Below are positions 29,612 to 40,146 of a stretch of DNA of 64,000 nucleotides, in pieces. The number at the start of each line of letters is the position of its first letter. Position 1 is the first letter of the stretch. A program made the translations under genes and the position numbers. Below the pieces are notes generated by a model, which was not told the origin of the DNA, did not search any database, and was given only the letters and a program-made list of their open reading frames with translations. This DNA comes from Methanobacterium sp. ERen5 (lineage in GTDB: Archaea > Methanobacteriota > Methanobacteria > Methanobacteriales > Methanobacteriaceae), in contig CP099988.1 of assembly GCA_024167805.1 (NCBI GenBank), positions 2,116,001 through 2,180,000 on the forward strand. The letters run 5' to 3'.

Positions 29612-29986
29612 ATGTCGAGGGTTATATGGTTTGAAATACCTGCAGATGATCCTGAAAGAGCTGCAAAATTTTACGAAGATGTCTTTGGTTGGGAAATTGA
29701 AAAATGGGAAGGACCTTTTGATTACTGGCTCATTCGAACTGGTTCTGATGATGAACCCGGTATTCATGGTGCAATCATGACCAAAGATATGGGTGAGGTT
29801 GTGAGGGACACCATTGCAGTTGATTCCTACGATGAATTTTCAAAGAAGATCGAAGTGCAAGGTGGAGAAATGCTAACAGAAAAAATTGAAGTACCCAACA
29901 TGGGATACATGGGTTCCTTCAAAGACACAGAGGGCAATATTTTTGCCATCATTGAATCAAACATGACCGAAACATCCACTAAATAA
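29612..29986 (+). CDS. VOC/glyoxalase-family protein
   Basis: 124 aa, one vicinal oxygen chelate fold pair. It starts [20 protein letters not shown], typical of the subgroup with DUF-like VOC proteins. Likely metal residues are E (FEIP), H (GIHGA) and E (FAIIES). GGAGTTGA lies upstream. The family includes glyoxalases and antibiotic-binding proteins; the substrate is unknown. Confidence 0.85.
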   Translation: MSRVIWFEIPADDPERAAKFYEDVFGWEIEKWEGPFDYWLIRTGSDDEPGIHGAIMTKDMGEVVRDTIAVDSYDEFSKKIEVQGGEMLTEKIEVPNMGYMGSFKDTEGNIFAIIESNMTETSTK

Positions 29987-30039
29987 ATTCAAAATGGTCG
30001 GAGGGTAACATTTAAGCGTTTCCACGTGAATATATTAAT

Positions 30040-30203
30040 GTGAGAATTCCAAGAATTTTTCATGGGATGATAAGATCGCAACTGTGTACAACCCTAATAA
30101 AAAACATTATTGGTATTTCAGAGGACCCACACCCACAAAAGACGACCAGAAAATGATGAAAGAATATTTAAAGCATCGTTTCAAAAGAAAAACCTTAAAA
30201 TAA
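30040..30203 (+). CDS. Possible small basic protein (one frameshift)
   Basis: If T5 at 30056-30060 is read as T6, a GTG start gives 54 residues (VRIPRIFSWDDKIATVYN ... KHYWYFRGPTPTKDDQKMM ... RFKRKTLK). The C-terminus is very basic, rich in aromatic residues and has a codon pattern that looks coding. There is no clear ribosome site and no known family, so this is tentative. Confidence 0.35.
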
Positions 30204-30277
30204 AATTTAAGGATTTCATATCTGGCCTAAACAAAATAAAAAGGGATGGGATTATTTCATTCAACTATCTAGTTTTT

Positions 30278-31405
30278 TCATTCAATTCCCAAGAGATTTA
30301 AAACAGTGACTGACAATTCATTATTTTCTGTTCTGCCGTTTCCATAAACTATAGAAACTGTGATAACATGATTTTCTTGTGAAACATCAGGATTCACAAT
30401 CTTATTATCCTCTCCGGTAAGGATCAATTCATGTACATGACTTTTAGGAATGAAACTCGTGAAATCCCTTATAATTTTACCAGTGAACTGATCAGTAATT
30501 TTGTAACTCCCTGCAACTGTTTTAAAAAGATCTGAAGATGGGGGTTCATTGTTTTGATCAAGGAAACTAATGGTCATGATCCTACTGGATCTTTCAGGGA
30601 TTTTCTTGTTCTTTGAAACTAGATTCAGATCCATGTAGATCTCTTTAAATGAGTAATCCACCTCAGGAAAACCTAAACCAAACGGTATCCATGGAGAAGC
30701 ATACAACAGGTAATTTGGGCCGTTGTTTGCTATAACAGTGGAAATTTCGTTGTAAATATCTGAAAGACTCCGTGGATCCAGATTAACAGCATTGTCATGT
30801 GTTAACAGTTCAACAACGACATCTCCTTCTGAATATTCTTTTACAGTTTGGATTGCTTTGGTAATTGGAATTCCCTCACTGTTACTTGTGAATATCTCTG
30901 TAATAGCATAATCAAGCTTGGAAGAAACAGATTTAAGGGTGCTGGATCTCCAGTTCATGGATGTTGAAAATTCAATGGAAGGGTTCAAGTTTTTCAGGGT
31001 TGAAACAATTTCTCCAGCAAAGTCCGATAGAATATCAGACTTTTCAGTACTGGTGTAACCATCCCAAGTTTGCCATTCAAAATCTTTGAAGGAAACACCA
31101 TCCAAATCTGGAAAATCATTTATTAAACGTGATAATGCATCTTTAAGCTTAGTTCTATGTGCTGTGTTGGTAGGATCAACTAAAGAATCACTATCTGAAG
31201 ATTTAAAAGCATTAAAAACGAATATTACCCTGAGTTCGGTATTTTCAATCGTTTTAAATAGGTTATTCAAATTTTTATTAACTGCATCGTAGTTATTTAA
31301 AAGCAAATTATCCAAGTAAAAAACATGTGTCAGTCCTCTAGATTCAAGTTCCATCAAATCAGGATAAGGATATCCCTCAACAAGATATAAACCTCGCATA
31401 TTCAT
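30278..31405 (-). CDS. Putative glycosidase-like TIM-barrel protein with a C-terminal beta domain
   Basis: 375 aa, no signal peptide. The N-terminal two thirds alternate hydrophobic beta strands and helices in a barrel-like order (MRGLYLVEGYPYPDLMELES; RVIFVFNAF; LDGVSFKDFEWQTWD; IEFSTSMNW; DYAITEIFTSN; VVVELLTHDN; YLLYASPWIPFG). Acidic residues at strand ends (DGVSFKD, TEIF) sit where glycoside hydrolases keep catalytic carboxylates. Residues about 270-375 look like an immunoglobulin-like sandwich. I recognise the pattern but not a defined family. AAGGGGACC precedes the ATG. The SGNH hydrolase and reductase genes lie upstream on the same strand. Confidence 0.5.
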   Translation of the reverse strand: MNMRGLYLVEGYPYPDLMELESRGLTHVFYLDNLLLNNYDAVNKNLNNLFKTIENTELRVIFVFNAFKSSDSDSLVDPTNTAHRTKLKDALSRLINDFPDLDGVSFKDFEWQTWDGYTSTEKSDILSDFAGEIVSTLKNLNPSIEFSTSMNWRSSTLKSVSSKLDYAITEIFTSNSEGIPITKAIQTVKEYSEGDVVVELLTHDNAVNLDPRSLSDIYNEISTVIANNGPNYLLYASPWIPFGLGFPEVDYSFKEIYMDLNLVSKNKKIPERSSRIMTISFLDQNNEPPSSDLFKTVAGSYKITDQFTGKIIRDFTSFIPKSHVHELILTGEDNKIVNPDVSQENHVITVSIVYGNGRTENNELSVTVLNLLGIE

Positions 31406-31555
31406 ATTAGGTCCCCTTCAATTTTTTTATACACACATTTAATGCTACGAGTTGAATATTTTTTTCTGATATTAATATGTACTTCCAATTGGATAAAATT
31501 ATTATCAAAAAAAGTTAGGATAAAAAAATGGGTATTAAATTTGGATCCAATTTTC

Positions 31556-32193
31556 TTATCCAAATATTGAAGAAACTTCTCGAATTAGGGCTCTACCAAG
31601 TTTTTTATGTTCTGATACAGCTGGATGAACACCATCAAGTTCACTTGCAACCATGATCTTTGAAGTGTCGAAAAAGTAACAGCCATGTTCATCTGCAATT
31701 TTCTTTACGTAGCCGGGTAACTTTTGGGATTTGTTGTAGGAGTTTCTAAACTCATCATCAAAACCAGTTACGTCCCGGAGGAACGGTGGTGACAGTAAAA
31801 GAATTTCAGGACTCAAACCATTGGCTCCTGATTCACTTTTGAGTATGAACTCCACAAGAACGTTTATTCCCCTAGCAATTTCTGTTGTAGGCAATGAAAA
31901 TCTTTGTTTCATATCGTTGGTTCCAAGCATGAGAACCACAAGATCAAGGGGTTTGTGACTTGCAAGACATGGTATCAAATATTTTAAACCATTTTTTTGC
32001 GAACCCTTTACTGGATCGTCCCATACTGTTGTTCTACTATTTAATCCCTCTTCAATAATGGAGTAATCATCACCCAATTCACTGGCAAGTATTCCAGTCC
32101 ACCTTTCCTCTTCATTCATTCGCATCTGATCTATTGGATTAAAACCCCATGTGATTGAATCACCAAAACACAGTACCCTTCTTTTTTTATCAA
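31556..32193 (-). CDS. SGNH/GDSL-family hydrolase (frameshift near the start)
   Basis: 212 aa when one base is restored. Block I RRVLCFGDSITWG (nucleophile Ser) is encoded before the first in-frame ATG. It is reached from TTG 32193, with GGGG at a suitable distance, if T7 at 32182-32188 is T8. Block III is VVLMLGTNDMK, with the GxND oxyanion Asn. Block V is LDGVHPAVSEHKKLG, with the catalytic Asp and His. These enzymes deacylate esters on sugars or lipids. A surface-glycan role is plausible beside the glycosidase-like gene, but that is inference. Confidence 0.85.
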
Positions 32194-32233
32194 TAAACTG
32201 ACCCCAAATGGTTTTTTTAATTAAATATTTTTC

Positions 32234-33383
32234 TTATTCGAACAGATCAACATTCTCTTTAAGGTAACTGATTATTTCAAGGTTTTGGGTGCATTTTTTT
32301 CACAGTCACCGCACTGGTTACAGTAGCCTGCACTCATCCTTTTACCCTTAAGGAACTTGTAGTTCCCAGTTGGTTTTTCCAAGTTTTTGTACATGTAAAC
32401 ATCATTCAACAGGCTGAGATTTAATGGGATGTCAACTCCCTTTGGACATGGCATGCAGTAGTTACAGCTGGTACATCCTACATGAACACGTTCTGCGTAG
32501 ATATTCTTGACTTTTTCGTAGAGTTCAAGCTCATCATGGGTAAGACTGTTAACATGGCCTCTTTTTGCAATTTCCAGGTTTTCATTCACCTGTTCCATGG
32601 TGCTCATACCACTTAGCACAACGTTGACTTCGGGCTGGTTCCAGAGGTAGCGAAGCCCCCATTCTGCAGGGCTTTTTTATTCTCTGCCCCATTCCAAATG
32701 GACTTAACATCATCTGGAAGGTTTTTAGTCAAACATCCTCCCCTTAACGGTTCCATAATCACAGTACCAAGATCTTGATTTTTAGCATAATCCAGTCCAG
32801 CCTTACCTGCCTGAAACTTTTCATCCATGTAGTTTAGTTGGATCTGGGCAAAACTCCAGTCATAGGAATCCACAACGAGCTTGAAAAATTCATACTCATC
32901 ATGGAATGAAAAACCTGCATAACCTATTTTTCCCTCATCAATGGCATTATCTAAAAAATCAAAAACATCTGCAAGTAAGAGTGTCTGCCAAAAATCTTGA
33001 TGAAGCCCATGCAAAAGATAGAAATCTATCCTATCTGTTTGAAGCCTTTTCAGCTGTTCATCCAAGAAAAAATTCAGATCTTCCTTCTTTTGAACCAGCC
33101 AGCTTGGCATCTTGGTTGAAAGGAGCACATCATCACGGTAATTATCCTTCAATGTGTTACCTAGGAACACTTCACTCGTCCCTCCACCTTGGGCTGAATT
33201 TCCATGGTATGGATAGGCAGTGTCTATGTAGTTAACACCCTCATCAATGGCATGGGAAAGCATTTCCCTGGCCAGTGGTTCGTTGATCTTTTCAGGATTT
33301 CCATCGAGAATTGGAAGTCTCATACATCCAAAACCTAGAATTGAAACCCTTTCACCAGTTTTTCCAAATTTCCTCTTAAGCAA
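32234..33383 (-). CDS. Aldo/keto reductase with C-terminal 4Fe-4S domain (two frameshifts)
   Basis: Repaired length is 383 aa, starting at TTG 33383 (GAGGAGATGG upstream; MLKRKFGKTGERV). The reductase barrel includes YIDTAYPYHGNS and FYLLHGLHQDFW. The C-terminal part has CTSCNYCMPCPKGVD and CGDCEKKCTQNLEI. T6 at 32673-32678 and T7 at 32294-32300 each lack one base. Repair of the first restores NKKSPAEWGLRYLWN, and repair of the second completes the last cluster and adds the tail EIISYLKENVDLFE. It is a paralogue of 21744-22966. Confidence 0.88.
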
Positions 33384-33737
33384 ATAAATCCATCTCCTCG
33401 TGAATAATAAAATATTGTTTAAAATTTAGGGTTGGTTTAGAAAATTCAAACCATGCCTGTGAAATATCAATTTCCATTTTTATATTCATTACTGGTCAAT
33501 CACTTAAATTATTTTTCATAACATACAAAATATGATTAGAATTGAGTGCAAATGATTAGAAATTAGTTTAAAATCAAGAATTAAGAAATAGAAATTTGAT
33601 ATACAATATTTGCAAGAAAACTGTTTAAAATCTGCTATTATTAATAAAAAAAGGTAAAAGTAAAGTGAATGGAGGCGGGCCCAGGATTAAGCGGTCCTGG
33701 GCGGCTTTAATAACTAAATTTATTAGGATTTTTTATT
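33384..33737. other. Intergenic region with a GC-rich hairpin
   Basis: 354 bases between the reductase start and the acs end. The notable feature is the GC-rich hairpin at 33679-33702. No gene. Confidence 0.5.
33679..33702 (-). terminator. GC-rich hairpin downstream of acs
   Basis: A perfect 8-bp stem (GCCCAGGA with TCCTGGGC) with an 8-base loop lies about 35 bases after the acs stop. It is followed on that strand by a T-rich stretch at 33649-33655. It is much richer in GC than its surroundings. Probably a transcript end or 3'-UTR stabiliser. Confidence 0.5.
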
Positions 33738-35621
33738 TTATTCTTCTAACGTTGATATATCACCCACATCTTCTCCTCTGTCCCTGGCCCTAAGTACCCG
33801 TCTTAAGATCTTACCACTCCTGGTTTTTGGAAGTGAATCAACCTGTTTAATCTGTCCTAAAACAGCCACAGGTCCCAGTTCGTATCTTACATGTTTACTT
33901 AGATCTTCAATGAGTTTGGTTTTAAGTTCGTAACCTTCCTTGAGAATTACAAATGCTTTGATTACTTCTCCCTTAATTGGGTCTGATTTACCTATGACAG
34001 CAGCTTCTACAACTGCAGGAAAACTTACAAATGCAGATTCAACTTCACTGGTTCCTATTCTGTGACCTGCAATTTTCAGGACATCGTCTGATCTTCCTTG
34101 TATCCAGAAGTATCCATCTTTATCCTTTCTTGCTATGTCTCCCGCTGTATATACGCAGCCTGGAATGTCTTTCCAGTAATTTTCCACGTATTTCTTTTCG
34201 TCCATGTAAAGTGTTCTAAACATGGCTGGCCATGGTTTTTTAATAACCAACATACCACCCTTTCCAGGTGGTACTGGATTTCCCTTTTCATCCACCACAT
34301 CTGCATCAATACCTGGAAGTGGTTTGGTTGCTGATCCTGGTTTAAGTGGTGTGACTGGGAGGGGTGCTATCATGAACATTCCAGTTTCAGTCTGCCACCA
34401 AGTGTCTATGATGGGACACTTCTCTTTACCCACATTTTCATAGAGCCACATCCATGCCTCTGGATTTATTGGTTCTCCAACAGTTCCAAGCACTTTAAGT
34501 GATGAAAGGTTATATATCTTGGTGTATTTGTTACCGAACCTCATTAGATGTCTTATGGCTGTTGGTGCTGTGTAGAGTTTGGTTACTCCATACTTCTCAA
34601 CGATCTTCCACCATGCACCTGGATCAGGATAGTCTGGAGCACCCTCGTAGACTAGTGTGGTTGTTCCAAGTAGCAGCGGTCCATACAAAAGGTAACTGTG
34701 GCCTGTTATCCATCCAATATCTCCTGTGCACCACCAAAGATCTCCATCGTGCATGTTGAATGCATTTTTCAGGGTTGTGGCTGTTCCAACCATGTAACCT
34801 GCAGTAGTGTGAAGAACTCCCTTGGGTTTTCCAGTACTTCCTGATGTGAAAAGTAGAAACAGTGGATCTTCAGCATCCATCTCTTCTGCTTCACACTCTG
34901 CTGGTTCTCCTTCAATCAGTGTTTCGTAGAAGATTTCCCTCCCACTTAATTCTGACATTTCAATTGGAATTCCAGTGTGTTTCACAACCACCACTGTTTC
35001 AATTGTTGGACACTGGAGTATTGCTTCGTCTGAAACCTTTTTCAAGTCGATAATTTTTCCCCTTCTGAATGTTCCATCTGCGGTTATGAGAATTTTAGCC
35101 TCAGCATCATTTATCCTTTCAACAAACGCTCCCACACTCAGGCCCGAGTAAACCACACTGTGAACCGCACCTATCTTGGTACATGCAAGCAGGGTTACAA
35201 TGAGTTCGGTACACATAGGAAGGTAGGTGGACACACGGTCACCCTTTTTCACACCTAAATTTTTAAGTGCATTTGCAAACTTGTTAACTTCCCTGTAGAG
35301 TTCGTAGTAGGTCATCTTCTTTTCATGACCACGTTCATTCACGTATAAAATTGCAACCTGGTTACGTTTGTCTGTATCTATCCATCTGTCAACAGCGTTG
35401 TAGGCCATGTTAATTTTACCATTTACAAACCATTTGTAAAATGGTTTATTAGATTCATCCAGGGTTTTTTCAGGTTTTTTAAACCAAACGAATTGTTCAG
35501 CTTTTTCTGCCCAGTATTTTTCAATATCTTTTCCCTTTTCTATCTCAGCTTCCCAATCTTTTATGTTGACAAGTTTTAAAATTTCTTCACTGGGTTTGAA
35601 GACCCTTTTTTCATCGAGCAA
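33738..35621 (-). CDS. acs: Acetyl-CoA synthetase (AMP-forming)
   Basis: 627 aa, full length for Acs. It has the adenylate-forming phosphate loop [10 protein letters not shown] (about residue 260), the ATP motif TWWQTETG, the hinge region [12 protein letters not shown] and the C-terminal catalytic Lys in [10 protein letters not shown]. It activates acetate with ATP and CoA to acetyl-CoA and AMP plus pyrophosphate. This supplies carbon in hydrogenotrophic methanogens. A winged-helix regulator is divergent at 35827, and the spacer between them holds a large inverted repeat. A hairpin follows the gene. Confidence 0.95.
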   Translation of the reverse strand: MLDEKRVFKPSEEILKLVNIKDWEAEIEKGKDIEKYWAEKAEQFVWFKKPEKTLDESNKPFYKWFVNGKINMAYNAVDRWIDTDKRNQVAILYVNERGHEKKMTYYELYREVNKFANALKNLGVKKGDRVSTYLPMCTELIVTLLACTKIGAVHSVVYSGLSVGAFVERINDAEAKILITADGTFRRGKIIDLKKVSDEAILQCPTIETVVVVKHTGIPIEMSELSGREIFYETLIEGEPAECEAEEMDAEDPLFLLFTSGSTGKPKGVLHTTAGYMVGTATTLKNAFNMHDGDLWWCTGDIGWITGHSYLLYGPLLLGTTTLVYEGAPDYPDPGAWWKIVEKYGVTKLYTAPTAIRHLMRFGNKYTKIYNLSSLKVLGTVGEPINPEAWMWLYENVGKEKCPIIDTWWQTETGMFMIAPLPVTPLKPGSATKPLPGIDADVVDEKGNPVPPGKGGMLVIKKPWPAMFRTLYMDEKKYVENYWKDIPGCVYTAGDIARKDKDGYFWIQGRSDDVLKIAGHRIGTSEVESAFVSFPAVVEAAVIGKSDPIKGEVIKAFVILKEGYELKTKLIEDLSKHVRYELGPVAVLGQIKQVDSLPKTRSGKILRRVLRARDRGEDVGDISTLEE

Positions 35622-35695
35622 TACATCTGTGTCCTGTTTTATGTTAAAGCCCCCTTCAGTTTTTGTGGTAAGATTGAATTTGTTTCAGTTAATTA

Positions 35696-35759
35696 AACAC
35701 TGTTCAAATACAGTAATATAATTTACCGTTACTAAACTGTAGCTTTGAACACTGTTTCA
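35696..35759. promoter_or_regulatory. Large imperfect inverted repeat between acs and its divergent regulator
   Basis: TGTTCAAA (35701-35708) and ACAGTAA (35710-35716) are mirrored by TTACTAAACTGT (35729-35740) and TTTGAACA (35744-35751). In addition AACACTGTTCA (35696-35706) recurs directly as AACACTGTTTCA (35748-35759). It sits between two divergent starts and is a good candidate operator for the regulator at 35827. Confidence 0.5.
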
Positions 35760-35826
35760 TAACACTACAATGACCTTTGAGGTTAAAACAGAAACCTTTA
35801 ATTAAATTGAAATCAACACAAAGAAC

Positions 35827-36597
35827 ATGGATAAACTTAACCAAGGACAGATTGATCCAACTAACAACTTAAAGGACATAAACAGTAAACTGGATGTTAT
35901 ACACAGGGAGGTTACCAAAATCAGGGAACGATCCAACCAAGAACATCTTGATCTCATCCTATTAAACACAAGGAAGGATCTTGCAAATTCCATGGCTGTC
36001 TACGTTACAGAAGATATTGAAACTGATCTTGAAAGGGGAATGGTTTCAGAGTGCCATCTAAAGAAAACCTGCAAACAAACCTTCAGGGATTTCCTTGACA
36101 GGAATGTGGATCTAATCAAACAGGTACAGGACATGGATAAAAAAACTCTGGACGAAAACTACTCCAAACTGGATGAAATGAAAAATGAGGCACCCTATGA
36201 AAAATGCAGGTTCTGCATCGATGAAGTTTCATCCCTACTACAAAAACAGTTGAAATTAATAGAATCACTGAAGCTGTACCAGGGTCCAGAGTATGAGGAA
36301 ACAGATTTAACTCCATTTTCTGAAGAATTAATTGTTAAAAATGTTTTAGAACCATTATCAAACAAACAGAGACTCCAAATTATTCAATCTATGGCCACAG
36401 AAACCAAAACCTACTCCGAACTTTCTGAGATCACGGGACTCAGGGGAGGAAACCTGTTGTTTCACATCCAAAAACTACAAGATGGGGGGCTCATATTCCA
36501 AAGACACGAACGTGGAGATTACATGGTAACTAAAAAAGGATATGCAATGTTAAATGCACTTAAAAATATGCATAAATTCCTTGAAAATGAATTGTAA
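35827..36597 (+). CDS. Winged-helix regulator with a long coiled-coil and cysteine-containing sensor region, divergent from acs
   Basis: 256 aa. Residues about 1-60 are helical. The middle carries ECHLKKTC and EKCRFCIDE, four cysteines in two close pairs that could bind metal or an Fe-S cluster or sense redox. The C-terminus (about 175-256) is a winged helix (LSNKQRLQIIQSMATETKTY, then SELSEITGLRGGNLLFHIQK, then LQDGGLIFQRHERGDYMVT), ArsR-like. It is divergent from acs with a 205-base spacer holding a large inverted repeat, so it may control acs and itself. The signal is unknown. Confidence 0.75.
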   Translation: MDKLNQGQIDPTNNLKDINSKLDVIHREVTKIRERSNQEHLDLILLNTRKDLANSMAVYVTEDIETDLERGMVSECHLKKTCKQTFRDFLDRNVDLIKQVQDMDKKTLDENYSKLDEMKNEAPYEKCRFCIDEVSSLLQKQLKLIESLKLYQGPEYEETDLTPFSEELIVKNVLEPLSNKQRLQIIQSMATETKTYSELSEITGLRGGNLLFHIQKLQDGGLIFQRHERGDYMVTKKGYAMLNALKNMHKFLENEL

Positions 36598-36805
36598 ATC
36601 ACTGTTTAATTATCCAAACCAATGTCTTGTAAAATATGTGAACTTTTTCGAGTCCATTGGGAACCATTTGAGATGATTATCCATTTGTTTCAAATTTCTT
36701 TTCTAGGATCCTTTGGTGTTTTTTTAGCTTAGTTTAGATCAGAATAGTTTCCGTTAAAACTTTACATGGAAACTGTTTTATTCAATAAATTTCATAGATA
36801 CTGGT

Positions 36806-37444
36806 ATGAAATCGTGGAATTATCGGATAGATATTTTGGGGATTATAGCACTCATTGTTTTTAGTGTACTGACCTTTATTTCCCTGTCGTTTTATCCGGA
36901 ATCTTATTCTATAGCATTCAACTGGCTAAGCAACTTGGGTAATGTTGATTTAAATCCTCAAGGAGCAATTTACTTTAACATGGCCTGTATTGTTACTGGC
37001 ATAATCTTAATTCAATTCATAAGCCAATTTTATAGGTGGGACACTGGAAATTTGGTTGAAAGAATTTTACTTGCTATGGCCATTATTTTAGGAATTTTTG
37101 CATCGGTTTCTTTGATCTTCGCCGGTGTTTTTCCTGAGACTAATATTCAGCTTCATGTCTTGGCATCTAGGGGAGTGTTTGAAGCATTGTTTCTGTCCAT
37201 CATATTAATGACGGGAGCTATATTTAATCATCCAAAGTTCATGGTAAGTGTTGCTTTAATTGGTGTCATGGCTGTTATAATTGATCTGTTTTTCTTAACA
37301 ATACTTTCACTACCGAAGTACCATGATGCACTTGCAACACCCCACCCAACTTTACCAATTCCAGGTTTAGAATGGTTCGCAGTTTTTTTATCATTCATTT
37401 GGCTTGCTGCATTATCTTACAACATGTACAAAATGAGAATTTAA
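36806..37444 (+). CDS. DUF998-family membrane protein
   Basis: 212 aa, six hydrophobic segments. The pattern FNWLSNLGNVDLNPQGAIYF then GVFPETNIQLHVLAS matches DUF998 (related to Frag1/DRAM-type membrane proteins). No catalytic residues are known in the family. It stands alone between the acs regulator and a TetR/exporter pair. Confidence 0.7.
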   Translation: MKSWNYRIDILGIIALIVFSVLTFISLSFYPESYSIAFNWLSNLGNVDLNPQGAIYFNMACIVTGIILIQFISQFYRWDTGNLVERILLAMAIILGIFASVSLIFAGVFPETNIQLHVLASRGVFEALFLSIILMTGAIFNHPKFMVSVALIGVMAVIIDLFFLTILSLPKYHDALATPHPTLPIPGLEWFAVFLSFIWLAALSYNMYKMRI

Positions 37445-37522
37445 ACCTAGAATTTTTCTAAAACCAAATTTAGATGTTTAGATCCATTTTCTAATTGCCC
37501 TAATTCTTTTAGGTACGAAACC

Positions 37523-37549
37523 TTTATATGCACGCAAGTACATACTTGC
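37523..37549 (+). promoter_or_regulatory. TATA box plus inverted-repeat operator of the TetR/YhgE unit
   Basis: TTTATATG (37523-37530) looks like a TATA box. GCAAGTA-CA-TACTTGC (37534-37549) is a perfect 7-bp inverted repeat ending 4 bases before the ATG. The spacing from the TATA box places transcription start at or next to the ATG, implying a leaderless message, with the operator covering the start region. Confidence 0.55.
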
Positions 37550-37553
37550 ATTG

Positions 37554-38134
37554 ATGATTAGTACTGAAGATAAAATACTCGATGCAACAATTGAACTCCT
37601 GGATAACGAAGGATTAAACGGTGCAACAACCAGAAAAATTGCCAGTGAAGCAGGAGTTAATGAAGTAACAGTATTTAGAAAATTTAAAAATAAAAATAGA
37701 TTATTAAGGGCTGCAAAGGAAAGGGGTGCAAACCAATTTCTTCTAGAACTTGAAACCCTCTTCGACATCGATGAGGACGATGATGTGGAAACTTACCTCA
37801 TGACCATATGGAAGAACGCATCAAAAAAGATAGACAAAAGGATCAACCTAATACGAATTTCCATGGAAGAAGTTAGGGAATTCCAAATGAAGATAAAGTT
37901 TTTCCTAAAATTTCACACCTTATTAAACAACATTTGACAATCTACTTCCAAAATCTCATTGAGAATGGAATAGTAAAGGATATAGACCCTGATGCAGCTG
38001 CAATGACAATATTCAGCATAGTATTTCATATAACGATTTACGGAAAGATCTATGAACAGTACCCTAAAGAAACCATGGAAAAAAACATGGAAAAAAGTTT
38101 GAAAATATTCCTACATGGCGTACTCAAAAATTGA
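37554..38134 (+). CDS. TetR-family transcriptional regulator (one frameshift)
   Basis: 193 aa when repaired. The HTH is ILDATIELLDNEGLNGATTRKIAS plus EAGVNEVTVFRKFKNKNRLL. The frame breaks near 37883-37887; one extra C or A joins VREF to the frame reading PNEDKVFPKISHLIKQHL, and the C-terminal domain then continues to 38134. It lies just upstream of the YhgE-like exporter on the same strand, its probable target. A perfect inverted repeat covers its start. Confidence 0.85.
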
Positions 38135-38232
38135 ATAAACTCCATTAAAAGAAGTTTACTTGTTAATAAATAACTGAAAACAAGCTTATCTTGATTGAAC
38201 AGTGGATAGAATCATATTGGATTTGATAAATT

Positions 38233-40137
38233 ATGATTAAAGACGTAAGAGAAATATTTAAAAATGATATTAAAACCGCGTTACACAGTCCAGCGGTTAT
38301 GATAGTCATTTTTGTGATCATTATAATCCCTTCACTGTACGCACTTTTAAATATACAAGCCACATGGGATCCCTACTCAAAGACATCCAACATAGAAGTG
38401 GCAGTTGTAAACGAGGATGTGGGATACTCATTAAACGGCACCCAATACAATGTCGGGAGTATGGTTGTAGATGAACTGAAAAACAACACCAAATTCAGCT
38501 GGCAATTTGTTGACAGGAACACTGCCATGGATGGTGTGACAAACGGGAAATATTATGCCGCACTGATAATACCCAGTAACTTCACCGAAAATCTGCTTTC
38601 CATTCAGAACAACGTACCTCAACAAGCCCACATTGAATATATAGCCAACGAAAAAACCAATCCTGTCGCTACCAGGATAACTGATGCGGGCATGGATACA
38701 TTACAAGCTCAAATTAATGAACAAGTTGTTCAAACTGTAGATGGTATTATATTCGGCAAATTAAGTGATGTAGGTGATTTGGTATCACAGAACAAGGCAA
38801 CGTTCCTCAAGGCCAAAGCATTTATGAACGAATTAAATGGAAAAATAGGAACAATAGACTCTACAATTGGACAGGCAAATTCAGACATGTCAACTGTACA
38901 AACTGTCTGGCCAAAGGTTAATGCAGCATTACCTGAAGTTCAAACGAATTCAAACAAGGTAAGAAGCTTGTACGACAACCTCTACAATGAAGTGGCCTCT
39001 AATCCTCAAAAGGCGAAGACAACCATAACAAACATGGAATCACAGTTAAATGATGCATTAGTCCTGTTGAAATTTGTGGATGATGTACTGCAAAGTTTAT
39101 ACGACGTAACCGGAGATAAAAACCTGTTACCCATCATACAACAGGTGGAAACCGATATAAATTATGTTAACAACACATTAACCATACTTAAACAAGTAGC
39201 AGCAGACCTCAATAACGGCACCAGTCCAACTGGGGATCTTACCAAACTTAAAAAGGCCATAGATACTATGGACGATGCAGTAAATCTCCTTGCAAACAAC
39301 AGGGCTAACATAGGAAACCAGATAAACACAGCAGCATCACAACTCAGTGTTGTCAACTCTAAATGGCCCGCAATAAAGTCGGAAATTCCAGTTGCAACTG
39401 CAAAGATCAACTCCATAAGCGAAGCAGATATAAACAACTTGATAGCATTCTCAGATAAGAACCAGACAGCTGTACAAAATTACTTCAAATCTCCAGTTGT
39501 GTTGGATCAAGACAATATGTACCCAATAGCAAACTACGGATCAGCACTTGCACCATTTTACATACCAATATCATTATGGATTGGAAGTTTAATTTCAGTT
39601 GCTATGATAAGTATGAGGGTTAAATCCAGGAAGAAATATAATGCTGAGAGTATTTACATAGGAAGAATGGGACTTTTCCTCATAATAGGATTCTTCCAGG
39701 CATTCCTTGCAGGTATTGGGTCTATACTTCTCGGTGTTCAGATGACATCATCGTTACTGTTCCTTTTGACCACGGTGTTCATTGGAATATGCACGATGAT
39801 CATAGTTTACTCAATGACATCAACACTTGGAAATGCAGGTAAAAGTCTTGCAATAGTTATACTGGTATTCCAGATAACTGCTACAGGTGGAATATTCCCA
39901 TTGCAAGTACTGCCCGATACTTTCCAAGCAATACATCCATACCTCCCAGTATCCTACGGTGTAGGTGCATTGAGAGAAATTGTAGGTGGAATTATATGGA
40001 GCACTTACTGGTACAACATTATAATACTGGGACTATTCACCTTGGCATTCTTTGTTGTAAGCTTGGTTGTAAAGGAAAAGATGAACAAACGTGCACATCT
40101 CATGGAAGACAAATTAAAAGAGAGTGGACTGTTCTAA
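38233..40137 (+). CDS. YhgE/Pip-type ABC-2 membrane protein
   Basis: 634 aa. One N-terminal membrane helix (about 19-40) with PSLYALLNIQATWDPYSKT, the YhgE/Pip signature, followed by a long extracytoplasmic region (about 45-435) with coiled-coil stretches. Five or six membrane helices then follow at the C-terminus (about 440-615), ABC-2 permease-like. Family members include phage-infection and secretion-accessory proteins, and these often sit behind TetR regulators as here. The substrate is unknown; no ATPase gene is adjacent. Confidence 0.88.
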   Translation: MIKDVREIFKNDIKTALHSPAVMIVIFVIIIIPSLYALLNIQATWDPYSKTSNIEVAVVNEDVGYSLNGTQYNVGSMVVDELKNNTKFSWQFVDRNTAMDGVTNGKYYAALIIPSNFTENLLSIQNNVPQQAHIEYIANEKTNPVATRITDAGMDTLQAQINEQVVQTVDGIIFGKLSDVGDLVSQNKATFLKAKAFMNELNGKIGTIDSTIGQANSDMSTVQTVWPKVNAALPEVQTNSNKVRSLYDNLYNEVASNPQKAKTTITNMESQLNDALVLLKFVDDVLQSLYDVTGDKNLLPIIQQVETDINYVNNTLTILKQVAADLNNGTSPTGDLTKLKKAIDTMDDAVNLLANNRANIGNQINTAASQLSVVNSKWPAIKSEIPVATAKINSISEADINNLIAFSDKNQTAVQNYFKSPVVLDQDNMYPIANYGSALAPFYIPISLWIGSLISVAMISMRVKSRKKYNAESIYIGRMGLFLIIGFFQAFLAGIGSILLGVQMTSSLLFLLTTVFIGICTMIIVYSMTSTLGNAGKSLAIVILVFQITATGGIFPLQVLPDTFQAIHPYLPVSYGVGALREIVGGIIWSTYWYNIIILGLFTLAFFVVSLVVKEKMNKRAHLMEDKLKESGLF

Positions 40138-40146
40138 AAATTAATG

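Noticed and set aside
34031..35053. Several plus-strand frames opposite acs
   Set aside because: acs is complete with all catalytic motifs; these frames are shadows of it.
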